Assembly: GCA_019054805.1 (NCBI GenBank)
Contig: JAHQIY010000006.1
Location: forward strand, 5,766,001 to 5,830,000
Direction: 5' to 3'
DNA length: 64,000 nucleotides
DNA from: Brachionus manjavacas
Lineage: Eukaryota > Rotifera > Eurotatoria > Ploima > Brachionidae
The position numbers and the translations under genes are program-made. Positions 47,335-59,204 of the stretch are shown piece after piece; position 1 is the first letter of the stretch, and each line of letters opens with the position of its first letter. Under the pieces are notes generated by a model, which ran no database searches, was not told the origin of the DNA, and saw only the letters and a program-made list of their open reading frames with translations.

Positions 47335-48066
47335 TGAAAATCCAGCTCAAAATGGCGAATTCAAAAGTCAATTAAGCCTGGATTGTGCACTTTTTGCAGA
47401 CACCAAGTTCTTTGGCTAATTTTTAGATATTCGCAAAATTTTTGCTCTAATTCTAATCAATTTATCCGAGGAATTTAGTACAAAATATTTATAGAAATCA
47501 TAGCGAGACTACCTGAATCTTGATTTAGCCTAAAGAGATAAACAATTTTTAGCATAAAATATTTTAGAAGCAATGGAATCAATGCAAAGATCGAGGCCTA
47601 ATCAAAGTTTTAATCTAACCGAGCTGGTTCTAATGAATCTGAATGATATCTAATTGCAGACTTGGTTAGAATAGAGTTAAGTCTATCAAGAATTTTAGCT
47701 AGATTATTATTTATTTTGAATAGAGAAATAGCTAAATCTCAAGTTCTGGCTTGTTTAGTTTCGAGATAATTAGAAATTTTGCAGGAATTTCTCCATAAGT
47801 GATTTAACCAGCCACTTGTTTACTAAAGCATTGGATGCAACTGATCCAAAGTTATTCCAAAAAGAACCTATAATCAATCTGCTGCATGGATTCAAAAGCA
47901 GCAGTTTGTTCAGAGTAATAGCAAAGCATAAATCACGTAGTTTCTTTTTTTTCTTCATCTGTACCTTGTGCGTAACTTCTATTATAATCTGAATCATAAA
48001 AAATGTGTTACCATCAATGGAGTGCATTTGAAGCAAAGGAATTAATATGAGGAAACGAAGCAACAA
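47335..48066. pseudogene. Very degraded LINE-like fragments
   Basis: Near 47390 the plus strand reads ALFADTKFFG, close to the (Y/F)ADDTK core of LINE reverse transcriptases. From about 47900 to 47770 the minus strand reads SFWNNFGSVASNALVNKWL then VKSLMEKFL, resembling the C-terminal WN...F...L block of these elements on the other strand. The two readings may belong to two insertions. Support is short motifs only. Confidence 0.3.
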
Positions 48067-49183
48067 CTAATAATGATGAAACAAAATTCAGCGCATTTAT
48101 TTTTTTATGTAATGGAATTCAAAATTTCAGGACCCAAAGAAAAATAAACATTTTAAAATTAGCAAAATACAAAAAAAAAGTAGAAATCGATTTTTTAAGT
48201 TCGATCTCATTTTGACAGCTCTAACAACGCTTTCTACTAGTTTTATCTTTTTGTATTTTGTTAGAAACTTAGTCGATTAAATGAGCTGGTAGCAATTTTT
48301 TTTTACTTTTCGCTACAAAAATACAATTACCGTAATTGCTTTTTAAATGATTTCAAAGCAAGTCGGATGTTTTTTTGCCAAACCGTTGACTAGGGGTTGT
48401 GTCAAACTTGTCAATGAAAGCTCTCTTTAGGTAAGCTAAAGCACACAACAATACCAAGCTCTATTGAAAAAAAATAATTTTAAGCAGACTTAAATATAAT
48501 ATCTTGAGTAAACTATCGGTTTTAAGAAGAATATTACCTTAGAAACAGATTGTGTAAGATCATATTGATTTCAATTTTAGGAAAATTTTCAATTAGATTC
48601 AAATTTTTTTTTATAAACAGTGAACATAAATTAAAATAAAACTTTCAATTAAGATTAATTTTGAAATATCTATTAATAAAAAAATAAATCATTTAAACAA
48701 ATAGATCTTTTTTTTAATGAGAAAAATTTGTTTAAAAAGCACGAATTTTCTTGAAAACATAACCCAATATAATCAATAAATCGCATGATCTTCATTCTGT
48801 CAGCAAACCATGAGCGGATTAGTGTTGAATTATTTTTTATGCTAGGTTCTAAATAATAAAAAAATAGGGTCAGATGCTGGTTAAATTTAAAAATAGCAAT
48901 TACAAACTGTTAATTTTATTAAGGTTTTGAAAAAAGAAATTTTTGAATATATTATGTGGAACAATAGCAATTAAAAAAATCTAGAATCAGATTAAATTAT
49001 GAGTTTTGGGCAACAAAAAAGTCTTAAGTAATTAAGTCACCCTAATTTCTTTGTTAAAGAAGCAAAAACGTGCCGAGGTTTTGTTCCTGTAGTAAAAAAA
49101 ATAAAATTTCAAATAACTTTGATCTGATTCAAGCTTTATAAGATTTTTTAAAATTTTGATAACCAGAAAAAATATCTGATTTA
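48067..49183. other. A/T-rich intergenic region
   Basis: No gene, RNA or repeat match was recognised. Confidence 0.5.
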
Positions 49184-49575
49184 CAGTGATGTTCTATTTT
49201 TGTTTTTTACAAAAATTTACGTAAATTGTTGTAAAATTAAAGGTCTAAAGCATTTTATGATGTACAATAATCTCTATTTATAAAATAAATCAAAATGAAT
49301 TTGTTAAATTTACATTGTATAATTAGCTTTTAAAGCTCTTAAATTTTTTGACATTTTTAATTTTACAACAATTTACGTAAAATTTGGTAAATTAATGATT
49401 TTTTACATTTAAATGGTGAATGCTTCAACTAATTTAATTTTTTAACTTTTTTAATATTCATTTAATTTGAAAACCAAATTAAATTTAACAAATTTTCCGT
49501 TTTTTTTTGAAAGGGGAGAAAAGTTTCTTACAATTTGATCGTTTTAATACAGGTAAATTTTGAATAACACTGTTT
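49184..49575. repeat. Inverted-repeat element with TTTACGTAAA arms
   Basis: AAATTTACGTAAATTGTTGT then AAAATTAAA near 49210-49238 recurs inverted near 49350-49385. Outer ends read ACAGTG at 49185 and CACTGT at 49569, suggesting transposon termini, though the outer sequences match only partly. The TTTACGTAAA core is shared with the foldback element at 40543-40743. Confidence 0.5.
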
Positions 49576-50644
49576 AAAGAAGGGATATGTAGCTTCCCCT
49601 TAAAAAAAAGGTATGCGAATCTAGTTGAATTAAAAAGGTCAAATTGAAAGGAACTTCACTCTTCCAACTTTACTTTTATTAATTTTTTGACCAAAATAAA
49701 TAAAATTTATCAAAATTTCAGTAACTTTAGAGTAGAAAGATTACCAAAAAAAAATTTTTCTCAAAAATTTCTAATTTTTAAATACATTTTAAAAGAAATT
49801 ATTTTTTAAATATGATAAATTTACTATATCTTACGTAAAAAAGGCACAGTGATTGGGATAAAATTTATTAGATGTCTATAAAAATATTTTTTTTATGAGC
49901 GATGACTTGGAAATTTATTATTTTTTATTGTCTGTAGCAAAAAAATCTGAGATTTTTTAGGTGGGAAATTTTTTGGTTTTTGGAAGCTTATTTCTGGACC
50001 ACGAAAACTAATTTTTTTTAATCATGAATCAATTAAATTTAGATTAAAAAAAAACCTTTAAAAAATTTAATAAACTTTAACAAAAAATGAATCTTTTTAA
50101 ATGCATGATTAGGTTTGATGATTTTATTCAAAAAAATAAACCAAAAAATAGAATTTTATTCAAAGTCTCTAAAATAAAAGCATTAATTAGTTTGATATTT
50201 TTTGTTATTTACATCACTAGATCCTTTTACGTCAATGGGGAGCAATTATCTTTTAAAGCTTGAGTTTTTTGTTGATATTCTGTTTGATGCTCTTTTTTTC
50301 GAATTAAAAAGATAATTTAAATATCAAAAAGTATTTTAAATTTTAATTTTATTGTGTACTTTTTTTTCAATTTTGCTAAGATAAAGCAAAATATGGTAAA
50401 ATAAAACTAGGTATCAACAAATGCTATCTGTTCATTTTTTTATTGAATGATAAAATTTGCCTAAATTTATCTTTAGTGCGAGATTTTTAATCAAAAAATC
50501 AAATATACCTGAACGGACGTCATCAAAAATAAAAACCAAAAAAAAAAACTTTTCTATAAAACCTTAAAGGAAAAAAATGAAGAAAAAAAATAAATTTTTT
50601 AGATTTCTGAGTTAATTTTTATTTAATTTCGTTGTTTTAATTAG
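49576..50644. other. A/T-rich region upstream of the 754-codon gene
   Basis: A TATAAA string at 50555-50560 lies about 90 bp before the start codon. The sequence just before the ATG ends in a pyrimidine-rich tract and TTAG at 50641-50644, a credible splice acceptor, so an upstream exon may exist further left. None was recognised. Confidence 0.45.
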
Positions 50645-50650
50645 CCAGCA

Positions 50651-52915
50651 ATGCTTTCAAAACAATTAACCTCAAAGCTGAAGGAAGAAAAAGAAAAGGA
50701 CCCGTCGTACTCGGCCAATTTACAGTGCGACCGTCTCCTCCGGACTGTTTCGTGCAAACACGACCCCAACCACGCAATTCGCCGCACCAACATCAACATA
50801 CTGCAGTGTTTTGACGAAATAAAACTTTATGTGTGCCAACAAAGCCAAGCGGAAGCAGAGCCGAGCAGCGAGCAGGCCGACGCCGAGGGCACCAAGAAAC
50901 CCATGTCTTCCAAACTTCCCAGGCGAAACCAGTCATTCAAAGTGAATTACAACGAGCCGGACATCGAAGAGACCGATCTGAAGCGAATTCTGGACAAAAT
51001 AGTCGACTTTGTTACTGTGCACAAACCATGCGAATGGTTCGGCGCGCCAAGTCAGCCAAGCGAGCCAAACCTGGTCGGTCTGGTCCAAAACGCTCTTTGC
51101 CACATAGACTACAATCTGAAGCGAAACAGCGATTTTATAAACGAGCTGACCAGACTGCTGGACACGTCGCGCGCTCTCAAACAAGAAGCTCAGCTAAAAA
51201 AACTGCTGGAAAATCTAGAGGAGGAAAAGAGCCTGGCGGGCCCGGCATCCCAGCCGCCATCTCCCCTGCTTCAAAGCAAAGACAATCAGTCGCTCAAAGA
51301 AGAGAAAAAAAAGACCAAAAGCTTCCGCGGCTTTCACTTCAATAGGTCAAAGTCAAAATCGGGCTCGCAGCCCAACATTACCGTCACTGACCAAACATCC
51401 GAGACCAAATCGATTTACTTAACATTGCCAGGACAGCACAGCAGGCAAATATCAGCCGCTTCGTCCACCACCAATTTGGAGAGCAATTTTCACAAGCAGC
51501 CCAGCATGGGCCAAAATCAAGCTCACGAAATAAACAATTCAGATTACAATTTGCTCGAGTTGGAAGTGGAAAAAATCTGCTTCTACCTTGACTCGTTTTT
51601 GAAGAGCTGGAGCAAACTGAGCCGCCAGAGCAGCCCGGACACCGACCCGCTCAAGTATTCCATCGAATTTCAAACCATTTTGAGCACATTCAACTCGCCA
51701 GTGGTCCTCGCCGAGCTGGACCAGAGTCTGTTCAAGCTGAACTGGCTGATCACCAGCAAGTCGGGCTTCTGCGAGCCCAACTGGAAGACCAGCGTGGTGT
51801 CAATTACACCGTCAACCCACGACTCGTTCATTGGCGTCAACCTGCTTAAAAACTACTACAAATACGTCAAGTACGACTTTGTTTCCTACAAATTGTTCAC
51901 TCGGCAACTGCAGCTGGTGCAAATAGGCGCAATTCTACTCGATTTGATGCACAGACTGATTGTTTTCTACCGCGAAACGACCACTCTGTCCACCATCACG
52001 CACACACTCAATGGTCTCAACAACGGCAGCATGCACGGCTCCAACTTTTTCAATGACACCCTCAATCCGTCTTTGCTGTCGTTGACGTTCTCGGCCGACC
52101 GCTACAGACCGATTAGCTGGTCGGCCAACCATGTCACGCTCTATCATGTGCAGAATAGGAGCGATGGCGAGAAGGACTCGCGCCCGGTGAGCCGATCATC
52201 GTCGACGCGGCGCACAGACACCAGGAGCCACGGGTGCCGCCAAGACCAAATCAAAAGCATCAAGACCAATCTGTTTGTTGAGGAGATGCACCAGTTTTTG
52301 GACACGTGCTCGGCAAGGCTGAACGTGCAGGCCGATTTGACCAACCGGACCGGCTACTTTTTCATAGTCAATCAATCGACTGGCCTGGTGCTGCAGGCAG
52401 TCGATTTTACCAGCCAGGCAACGCTCAAAGAGCAGATCGAAGAGAACCAGAAGAGAATCAAGAATAGCAGTATTAAGGGACGCCTGAATGGAAACAGAGC
52501 CACGCAGACCATAAACAAAGGACCTAGGTTCTATTTGATGCCCAAGAGCAGTGCTTTGAACAATGGGGCGCCTGAGGACCAAAGCTTGCAGAAAGAGAGC
52601 GCCAATGACGAGCAACTGTGGTACTACTACTTGATTAATGGATGCATAGCCAACAAGATCATCAGAAGTGGACATTGCATGGCCGCTTCCAGTCTCAATG
52701 CCAAGTCGCCCGTCACTTTTTGGCCCAATGTCAAAACCACTAATTGCAGTTGGTATTTGAATGGTGCTGACCAAACCATTGTGAGTGGTCTCAGCGATGA
52801 TCTGGTGTTGGACTATGTGCTGGTCGATGAGCCACCGAATCAAAGATATGCTGTTGTCATCGATTGTAAAGTTGCCAATAAAGCATCGCAAAAGTGGTCA
52901 ATTGAATTTTGTTAG
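50651..52915 (+). CDS. Unrecognised 754-residue protein, possible C-terminal beta-trefoil
   Basis: One long exon with G+C-rich codons unlike its surroundings, so clearly coding. The N-terminal 60 residues hold a Cys/His-containing block (CDRLLRTVSCKHDPNHAIRR). Residues about 65-100 and 195-290 are low-complexity Ser/Lys/Gln-rich and probably disordered. Residues 105-190 and 300-445 look helical (LLELEVEKICFYLDSFLKSW; RQLQLVQIGAILLDLMHRLI). From about 590 the sequence has a ricin-like feel: GYFFIVNQSTGLVLQA, WYYYLINGCIANKI, HCMAASSLN and a terminal QKWSIEF. There is no signal peptide or transmembrane segment. An in-frame TAG lies immediately before codon -2, but it coincides with a plausible splice acceptor, so the true start may be in an upstream exon. 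I do not recognise the family. Confidence 0.8.
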   Translation: MLSKQLTSKLKEEKEKDPSYSANLQCDRLLRTVSCKHDPNHAIRRTNINILQCFDEIKLYVCQQSQAEAEPSSEQADAEGTKKPMSSKLPRRNQSFKVNYNEPDIEETDLKRILDKIVDFVTVHKPCEWFGAPSQPSEPNLVGLVQNALCHIDYNLKRNSDFINELTRLLDTSRALKQEAQLKKLLENLEEEKSLAGPASQPPSPLLQSKDNQSLKEEKKKTKSFRGFHFNRSKSKSGSQPNITVTDQTSETKSIYLTLPGQHSRQISAASSTTNLESNFHKQPSMGQNQAHEINNSDYNLLELEVEKICFYLDSFLKSWSKLSRQSSPDTDPLKYSIEFQTILSTFNSPVVLAELDQSLFKLNWLITSKSGFCEPNWKTSVVSITPSTHDSFIGVNLLKNYYKYVKYDFVSYKLFTRQLQLVQIGAILLDLMHRLIVFYRETTTLSTITHTLNGLNNGSMHGSNFFNDTLNPSLLSLTFSADRYRPISWSANHVTLYHVQNRSDGEKDSRPVSRSSSTRRTDTRSHGCRQDQIKSIKTNLFVEEMHQFLDTCSARLNVQADLTNRTGYFFIVNQSTGLVLQAVDFTSQATLKEQIEENQKRIKNSSIKGRLNGNRATQTINKGPRFYLMPKSSALNNGAPEDQSLQKESANDEQLWYYYLINGCIANKIIRSGHCMAASSLNAKSPVTFWPNVKTTNCSWYLNGADQTIVSGLSDDLVLDYVLVDEPPNQRYAVVIDCKVANKASQKWSIEFC

Positions 52916-53425
52916 ATAGAAGTTTTGGATTTTTTTTCCTGTTTCTTTTTAAATTTTCCTAGATTAGTTTAATGAGAATTTTATTTTATTTTATTCTTTG
53001 AAAAATATTTATAGCAAAAAACAAAAAGAGGATAATTGTAGAACAAATTGAGACGCAAATAATAAGCAACGAATGTCTTGAATAGAGTTTATAAATGAGA
53101 TTATATATTTTTTTATTTATTTGTTAAATTTGATCATATATAAATATATTTATTTAAAAATAAATAAATTTTAATTGATTTCTTTCACTGTTAAATTTAA
53201 TAAATTTCGTACCAACTTTTTTACTGACGACTAAAATTTATGCCCAAATTAAGGATGTAGTAAATTTAGTATTATTTATTAAAGATTTACTTGTTTATTT
53301 CAGATGATCTAGATTTTTTAGTAAATTAAATTGAATTGAACTGTGGTCCAAAATTTCAACAACAAAAAAATATTTGTGATCTCAAAAAGATTAAATGATG
53401 AAAATTTAACAGTTTTTGTGAAATT
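52916..53425. other. Probable 3' UTR and A/T-rich spacer
   Basis: Follows the 754-codon gene; several AATAAA strings occur near 53160. No other gene or repeat was recognised. Confidence 0.5.
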
Positions 53426-53429
53426 TTAT

Positions 53430-53835
53430 CTAGTTTTCAAAAATAAAAAACTCTTTTTTAAAAATATTTTTCCATCCATACACTAAGACTTTCTTGTCCT
53501 CAGTGGTAATGAAACTTCCAATGTTAGTTCGATACATCATCCTGTAAAGAATCTTGATTAAAATGAGCAACAATTTGTTTTCTTCGGAGGTTTTTGTTAG
53601 ATGGATAAAACTTAACCTTGTTGGAAGACTCTCAATCATTGAATCCATGTGAATATTTCATATGAAATAAGTGTGTGTAGCAAATATGCGACCAAACATG
53701 TTTGGAAACATAGTAGAATTAATTGAAGAAGTAAAGTTGGATGATGAGCGAATTTTTTGGGAAAAAATTTAACAAAAAAGTCAAGAGCTCACAAAAAAAT
53801 GTGCAGAAAATAAGGAACCTAAATGAACTTAAACT
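53430..53835. pseudogene. Coding-like relics on both strands
   Basis: From 53683 the plus strand reads MRPNMFGNIVELIEEVKLDD then ERIFWEKI, a stop, and in the same frame QKSQELTKKCAENKEPK before a second stop; the tract looks like a short helical coding segment with one nonsense change. From 53648 the minus strand reads SLPTRLSFIHLTKTSEENK then LLLILIKILYRMMYR. Composition is milder than the flanks. No family is recognised and no splice structure could be built. Confidence 0.3.
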
Positions 53836-54630
53836 GACACTGTACAACTAGTAAATATTGTGTATTAAATCGAAGCTTATATTTTTAGCTTTTGAATGAT
53901 ATGCTTTTTATAGAATGATATTTTAAATTCTTATTTATTTTTCTTTTAAAAAAGCTTAAAAATTAAAAAATTATGAAAAAAAATCAGTAAAATTCTTATT
54001 TAAATATTCAAAGTGCCTCTTAACTAAAAGCTTAAATTCAATTTAATAAGTGCAAAATTTTAAGACAATTAATAAACTTTATCAAAAATTATCAGAGAAA
54101 AATGACTAATAGCTTGTCTTGCAAAAAAAAATTAAAAAAAAAGATTATCATTTTAAAAAACTAGATAATTTTGTACATCGTGTCAAATTTCCAAAATTTT
54201 ATATAAATTTAATCATTTTTTTTTTATATTATTTTCGGACAGCCATTTTTGAACACCAAAAATTTTTTCTCATCAGATTTTTTTTTGCTATTAAAGGTGC
54301 TAAGAAAAAACCTAATAGATTTTTTTAGAGCTATTATTTTTTTTAGTTCACTCCGTTGAACAAGAAGCTTAAGGTATAACCAATGTTGAACTCAAAATGA
54401 GGCTACGAAAAGCCTTCTTCAAGTAAATGTCCTTTTACCATTTTTGCCTAAATTTATGTAAAAATGGTAAAATATTAAAAGTCAAAAAAGCTCAAAATTT
54501 GTTTCCTTTAATGCAAAAAGAGAAACAAAAATTGCCAAAAAAACTCCCCCAGCCTTTGAGTGTTTAATATTAAATTTTTGAACTTCTAAAGTTGCAATTA
54601 TTAGGACAACTACTAATTTTCTACTTATAT
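53836..54630. other. A/T-rich intergenic region
   Basis: Nothing was recognised. The plus-strand frame over 54119-54328 is Lys/Phe/Ile-rich with A/T-driven composition. Confidence 0.5.
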
Positions 54631-54636
54631 ATTTAG

Positions 54637-54985
54637 GGTTTTGTTAAGTTCAGTACAAAAGAACAGGACAAAGTTAAAAAAATTAAATAACTTTTTTTCT
54701 AAAGGCTTAAAATTAATTCTGTGAAAGCAGCATGGTGCAACATTCAAAGTTGCATCAACTGTAAAGTTCTTCTAAAGGTGTGCAAAATATCTGCAAAATG
54801 CACTTCGCTTGATTAAATTGAAATTTAATTTCTGCTAAACTCTGTAAATCTATAAGACTTAGATATTTGATGCAACTTTGAATGTTGCATTTACAGAACT
54901 TAGTTTAAACCTTTAGAAAAAAGTTAATCAATTTTTTTACATTTTTTTTTGTTCTTTTTAACAATTTACTGAATTTCACAAAACC
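54637..54985 (+). mobile_element. Second near full-length MITE-1 copy
   Basis: Collinear with 27890-28251 from end to end in the same orientation, including GGTTTTGTTAAGTTCAGTAC at the left, GTGCAACATTCAAAGTTGCA inside and the inverted terminus at the right. Flanking 8-mers (ATATTTAG and TATACATA) do not match, so the target duplication has decayed or an end has been altered. Confidence 0.87.
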
Positions 54986-54989
54986 TATA

Positions 54990-57065
54990 CATAGAAAGTC
55001 TCCATGTATATGAGAAATCAGTGATAGCAGTTACCCACTAACAAGTATTCACATACTCTGTTAAAAGTAGTATTGTGCCGATTCTGTGAACAATACTAAT
55101 CACTAAATCGATGGTCACAAAATATTTTCGTTTTCAAATGAATTTTTGATCCCCTACTTATAAAACTTTTTAATTTGTTTGCAAAAAGATATTTAAATTG
55201 ATGATGGCTTTAAAATAAGGAAAAGCTTTCAAAAATTAAAAATCTCATATGTTTATTTTGAAAATATTTGAAAATTTAAAAATTTTAAATAGTGACACAG
55301 CTTAATAAAAAAATTTAAAAACTTTTAAGAACTTTATTTTAGGACAATTTTTTTTTATTATTGGTGTCTTAAAAAAATAAAATTTTACCAGAAAAAATCA
55401 AAATTTTTCTTAATCCAGAATTTAAGTGTTAAAAATGCGAAAAACTTTTAAATTTAAATGTTTTACTAAATTTTGATAATATTTAAGACGAGATAAATTC
55501 TAAAATAAATTAAATGAAAAATTAAATGCATGAGCATGCTAAACTCTTGATCAAATATTTTATTTAAAATTTTTTTAGCATTTGGAAAAAAATTCAAACA
55601 ATCGAATTCTCAAGCATATTTTCACCTTTTTTAGATTTAAAATCTGCAATATAAATCAGCATCAATCAAATAATTTTTCCAAAAGCAAGAATATTACCTT
55701 CAGGAAATTAGAAATTAATAATTTGTAAAGCATAGTGCCCCAAATCATAAAGTATAGTCAGATATATTAATTTCGAGTCTAATATACATCGGAATCTTTC
55801 AATCTTAATGATTTCTGTTTTAAATTAAAGCTGGTAAATTTCTCTACAATTTTTGAAAGATTTTTATTTAATTTATGATTTAAAAATTTCAATAATAGAT
55901 AATTATTTTTTAATTTTTATTTATTAATTAACAATTTTTCTTTGTTATAAATATTTAACAAAGAATAAATAAAAAAATGAAAATACTCCGAATTCATGTG
56001 TTTTTAATAATTTTTTTCTTTTAATTTTGATAATTTTTACCAAAAAAATATAATAAAAAGAATAAATAAATTAAAATATCTCAAGAAACTGAACAAAATG
56101 ATTAAATCATGATATTCCACTAAATAAAATCATTTAAAAAAAAAACAACACAAGATTCAGGTTGTCGGATTGTATTCAGATCGTCAATACATACCGAAAT
56201 TAGTCCAAATTTAATTTTAAATTTTAGATATTAAATTTGGATTTTAAAATTTTAGTTTAAAATTCAAGTGGTCTCACAATTGGCTTCTTCTCTTCAGCAC
56301 ATCAAGATGGGAGGTGATGCATTATGGTCATAAAAACAAAGATTTTCCTTATTACATCATTGGTAAGCAGTTATCAAGGTAAGAAACCGAAAGAGATCTT
56401 TGAGCTATTTTCAATACAAACTGAAATAGAAAAATCAAATGTTAGGTCCTACCAGTCGTTTTAATTGCACAGTACAATCCAAATAGCAAAAATAAAAATT
56501 ATAATGTTTCCATTTAAAGGATTGTCTTGACAGTTCCTCAATTTTTCAAACTTTTCTTGAATAATAGAATTATAAACAAACCTCATGTAATTGTAGAAGC
56601 TGTCAAAAAAATTATAATTGTGTTCACATAATCGAAAAGTTTATAGATATTAGCTTTTAGAAATATCAAATAAAGCAAAGTCTGCTTTGAACTATCAAGA
56701 TGATTACATCGAAGCAGAATTTTAACATGAGTCAGAACCACAAGATTAAGACAGTGTCCAGTAAACATTGATATCAATTTAAACACAATTAAATCATGAA
56801 AAAACATCCAAGAACTATCTCAACCAAGTATTAATACTACAATTATCAATACAGATGATATTAGATTTTCAAAAGTTAGTAAGTAATACTTTAATTCATT
56901 TAGTGTCATAAAATTTTTTTTATTTTTTTATTTTTGTGGTAAGAATTATTACGTTAATTAGTTTGTCTTTGTTTTATTAATTTTTTGTTTAACTCAATGC
57001 GTACATTTTATAAATTTTGTTTAATAGAATAGAAAATATAAAAACAAATAAAAAATTATTTACCC
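54990..57065. other. A/T-rich intergenic region
   Basis: No gene, RNA or repeat match was recognised. A minus-strand frame over 56583-56807 lacks motifs. Confidence 0.5.
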
Positions 57066-57070
57066 TACTC

Positions 57071-57231
57071 CATTGTGTAATTGCTACCTTATTATTTCTT
57101 CTTTCTTTCCTGATCTGTTCAATACTTAAACATGTTGCACCTGTCATTTTGGCATAAAATTGTTATTTTATTTTATTTACCATTGGTTTTTATTTTTTAA
57201 ATCTGAAGGAGCTTTAGCTCGGCACAGGTAG
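57071..57231 (+). repeat. Interspersed repeat R1, copy 2
   Basis: Shares its left (ATTGTGTAATTGCTACCTTA ... CTTAAACATGT) and right (CTGAAGGAGCTTTAGCTCGG) ends with 2345-2815 but lacks most of the middle. It abuts the 3' end of the minus-strand LINE. Confidence 0.6.
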
Positions 57232-58690
57232 TAGTACTAGTAGTAGTATAAACTGCTGTACAGCGAATGAACGCTATACCAACGCCGAATATGACGTCTG
57301 GCCCATTAAGAGCCTTAGCAGTCGTTGATTCTATTTATTCCAAAAACTTCTTTGTCGATTATTGCCTTGAAACCATTGAGTAAAACCGCATTTATAGCTC
57401 GTGTTGACAAACCATTCCATATGTCCACTACTCTGTTTGTTAAAAAGTTAAAGCGATGCGGACCATTCTTGTTTAGTTCTCTTACTAGCCTCTTGTCATG
57501 TCTTCTCAGATTACTAGCTGGCCCTGTTGTTGTTTTCGCATAATTAATTCCGTTTATTAAATTTATATTTTCCATACCTTTGACTAATTTGTACATTTGG
57601 ATTAGATCACCTCTTTTACGTCTTTCTTCAAGTCAAATTTAAGATCTTTAACCTTGATTCATATGGTAGATTTTTTAGACAACTTAGAAACTTGGTTGCT
57701 CTACGTTGCACCTTTTCACCTTTTGCTATTGGGCTCCAGACACTTACAGCAAATTCTAAATGAGGACGGACTAGTGCTGTATAGAGTAGTCTAAGCGAAA
57801 AAACACTTAAGTTTTTAAAAGTGTGCTTTATCATACCTAGTGCTCTATTTGCTTTTGCCGATGCTGCTGAGTATTGTTTTTTCCACTTTAGATCACTTGT
57901 TATATAAACACCAAGATCTTTTTCTTCAATCGTTTCGCTTAGAGTATGAGAAAGACCATTTGCTTGATTAATCATTTGATATTGAAAATTAGGGTTCTTT
58001 TTACCAATGTGCATTACAATGCATTTTTCTAAATTTAGATCAGTAGACCATAGATCTGTCCAAGTAGTCAGGTTGTTTAACTCGGTTTGTACAGAAAGTG
58101 GTGTGGTTAAGTCTGGACTTAGAGATCCGATTATTTTCAAATCGTCCGCGTACGATAGATTAAATTCCTTTAATACTTCGACTAAGTCGTTTATGTAAAT
58201 TACAAATAGAATAGGACCAAGGACTGACCCTTGCGGAACTCCACTCGACACATCTTCCCAATCTGAGACGGTTTCACCCATTATTACTCGTTGTTTTCTA
58301 CCGATTAAGAATGAACTAAGCCATGAGTGCATTTGATCGTTAATTATGCGAGTAGCTTTGCGAGAAGTTTTTTGTGCGGTACTTTGTCAAACGCTTTAGA
58401 AAAATCTGTATATATAACATCAACTGAATTTCCTTTTTCTACTTCAAACGTTTCTTTATCTAAAAATTCGATAAGATTTGTGGTACATGATTTATTTGGC
58501 ATAAAACCGTGTTGTTTTCTGCTAATAAGCTCGTTTACGATGAGGTACTGGATGAGCTCGTTTCTTAAAATCTTCTCCATAATCTTACCAGGGACTGATG
58601 TAAGTGACACTGGCCTGTAATTTTTCAACTCTACCTTTGACCCCTTTTTACGCAGTGGTGTAACGTTGGCATTAGCGTTGGTAAACAAAC
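57232..58690 (-). pseudogene. 5'-truncated CR1/Jockey-type LINE
   Basis: The minus strand starts inside the reverse transcriptase (LRKKGSKVELKNYRPVSL near 58660). It runs through HGFMPNKSCTTNL, YTDFSKAFD, GVPQGSVLGPILF and YADD (near 58160), then KVQRRATKFLSCL and a C-terminal FLTNRVVDIWNGL block. Frame breaks near 58340 and 57620 inactivate it. The 3' tail has TACTAC-type triplets near 57225-57245. It is related to but distinct from the LINE at 1-2190. The abrupt 5' end near 58690 is typical of incomplete target-primed reverse transcription. Confidence 0.93.
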
Positions 58691-59108
58691 AAATAATAAT
58701 CTACTTAAAGACTCAATAAGAAATAAAGCCATTCATGACTTAGACTCTGAATTATGAATTTAATAAAAGTCTGATTAAAAATGCTAAGAAATTTTTCGGT
58801 TAAAAAATTTTTAACAAAGGTTTTTAAAAAACTATTTTATACTTTGCTTGACCAAGTAAAATCTAATTTATTTTCTATCAAATAAAGAATCAATTAATTT
58901 TTAGTCTGGCATGGTTTTTTTACCATTTTCCAGTACTATTAGTAATTGATTTTATTATGAATTATCTTTTAACTAAGTTGATGAGCTCGAAAAATTTTTT
59001 CAATCACATTTAAATATGAAAGCTTTTTTTAAATGTATGTGATAACTTTATTTAAAAAAAAATTTTTTTCATTCTTTGAAAAAAATCAAAAACTCGAATT
59101 CAGTTCTC
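58691..59108. other. A/T-rich spacer
   Basis: Lies between the LINE 5' end and the PSMD12 3' UTR. TTTATT at 59047-59052 is a possible minus-strand AATAAA for PSMD12. Nothing else was recognised. Confidence 0.5.
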
Positions 59109-59204
59109 ATCACTTAATCGCGTAATATTTAAGTCGAATTAGATATAAATTAAAGAAATTAAAAAAAGAAAAATATATAAACATAGGCGAATTGGTTGAT
59201 TTAA

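Noticed and set aside
50833-52891. Basic plus-strand and long minus-strand frames within the 754-codon gene
   Set aside because: Alternative-frame shadows of a G+C-rich exon; no independent motif.
57325-58620. Plus-strand frames across the second LINE
   Set aside because: Antisense to a clear reverse-transcriptase reading with YADD and the other RT blocks.
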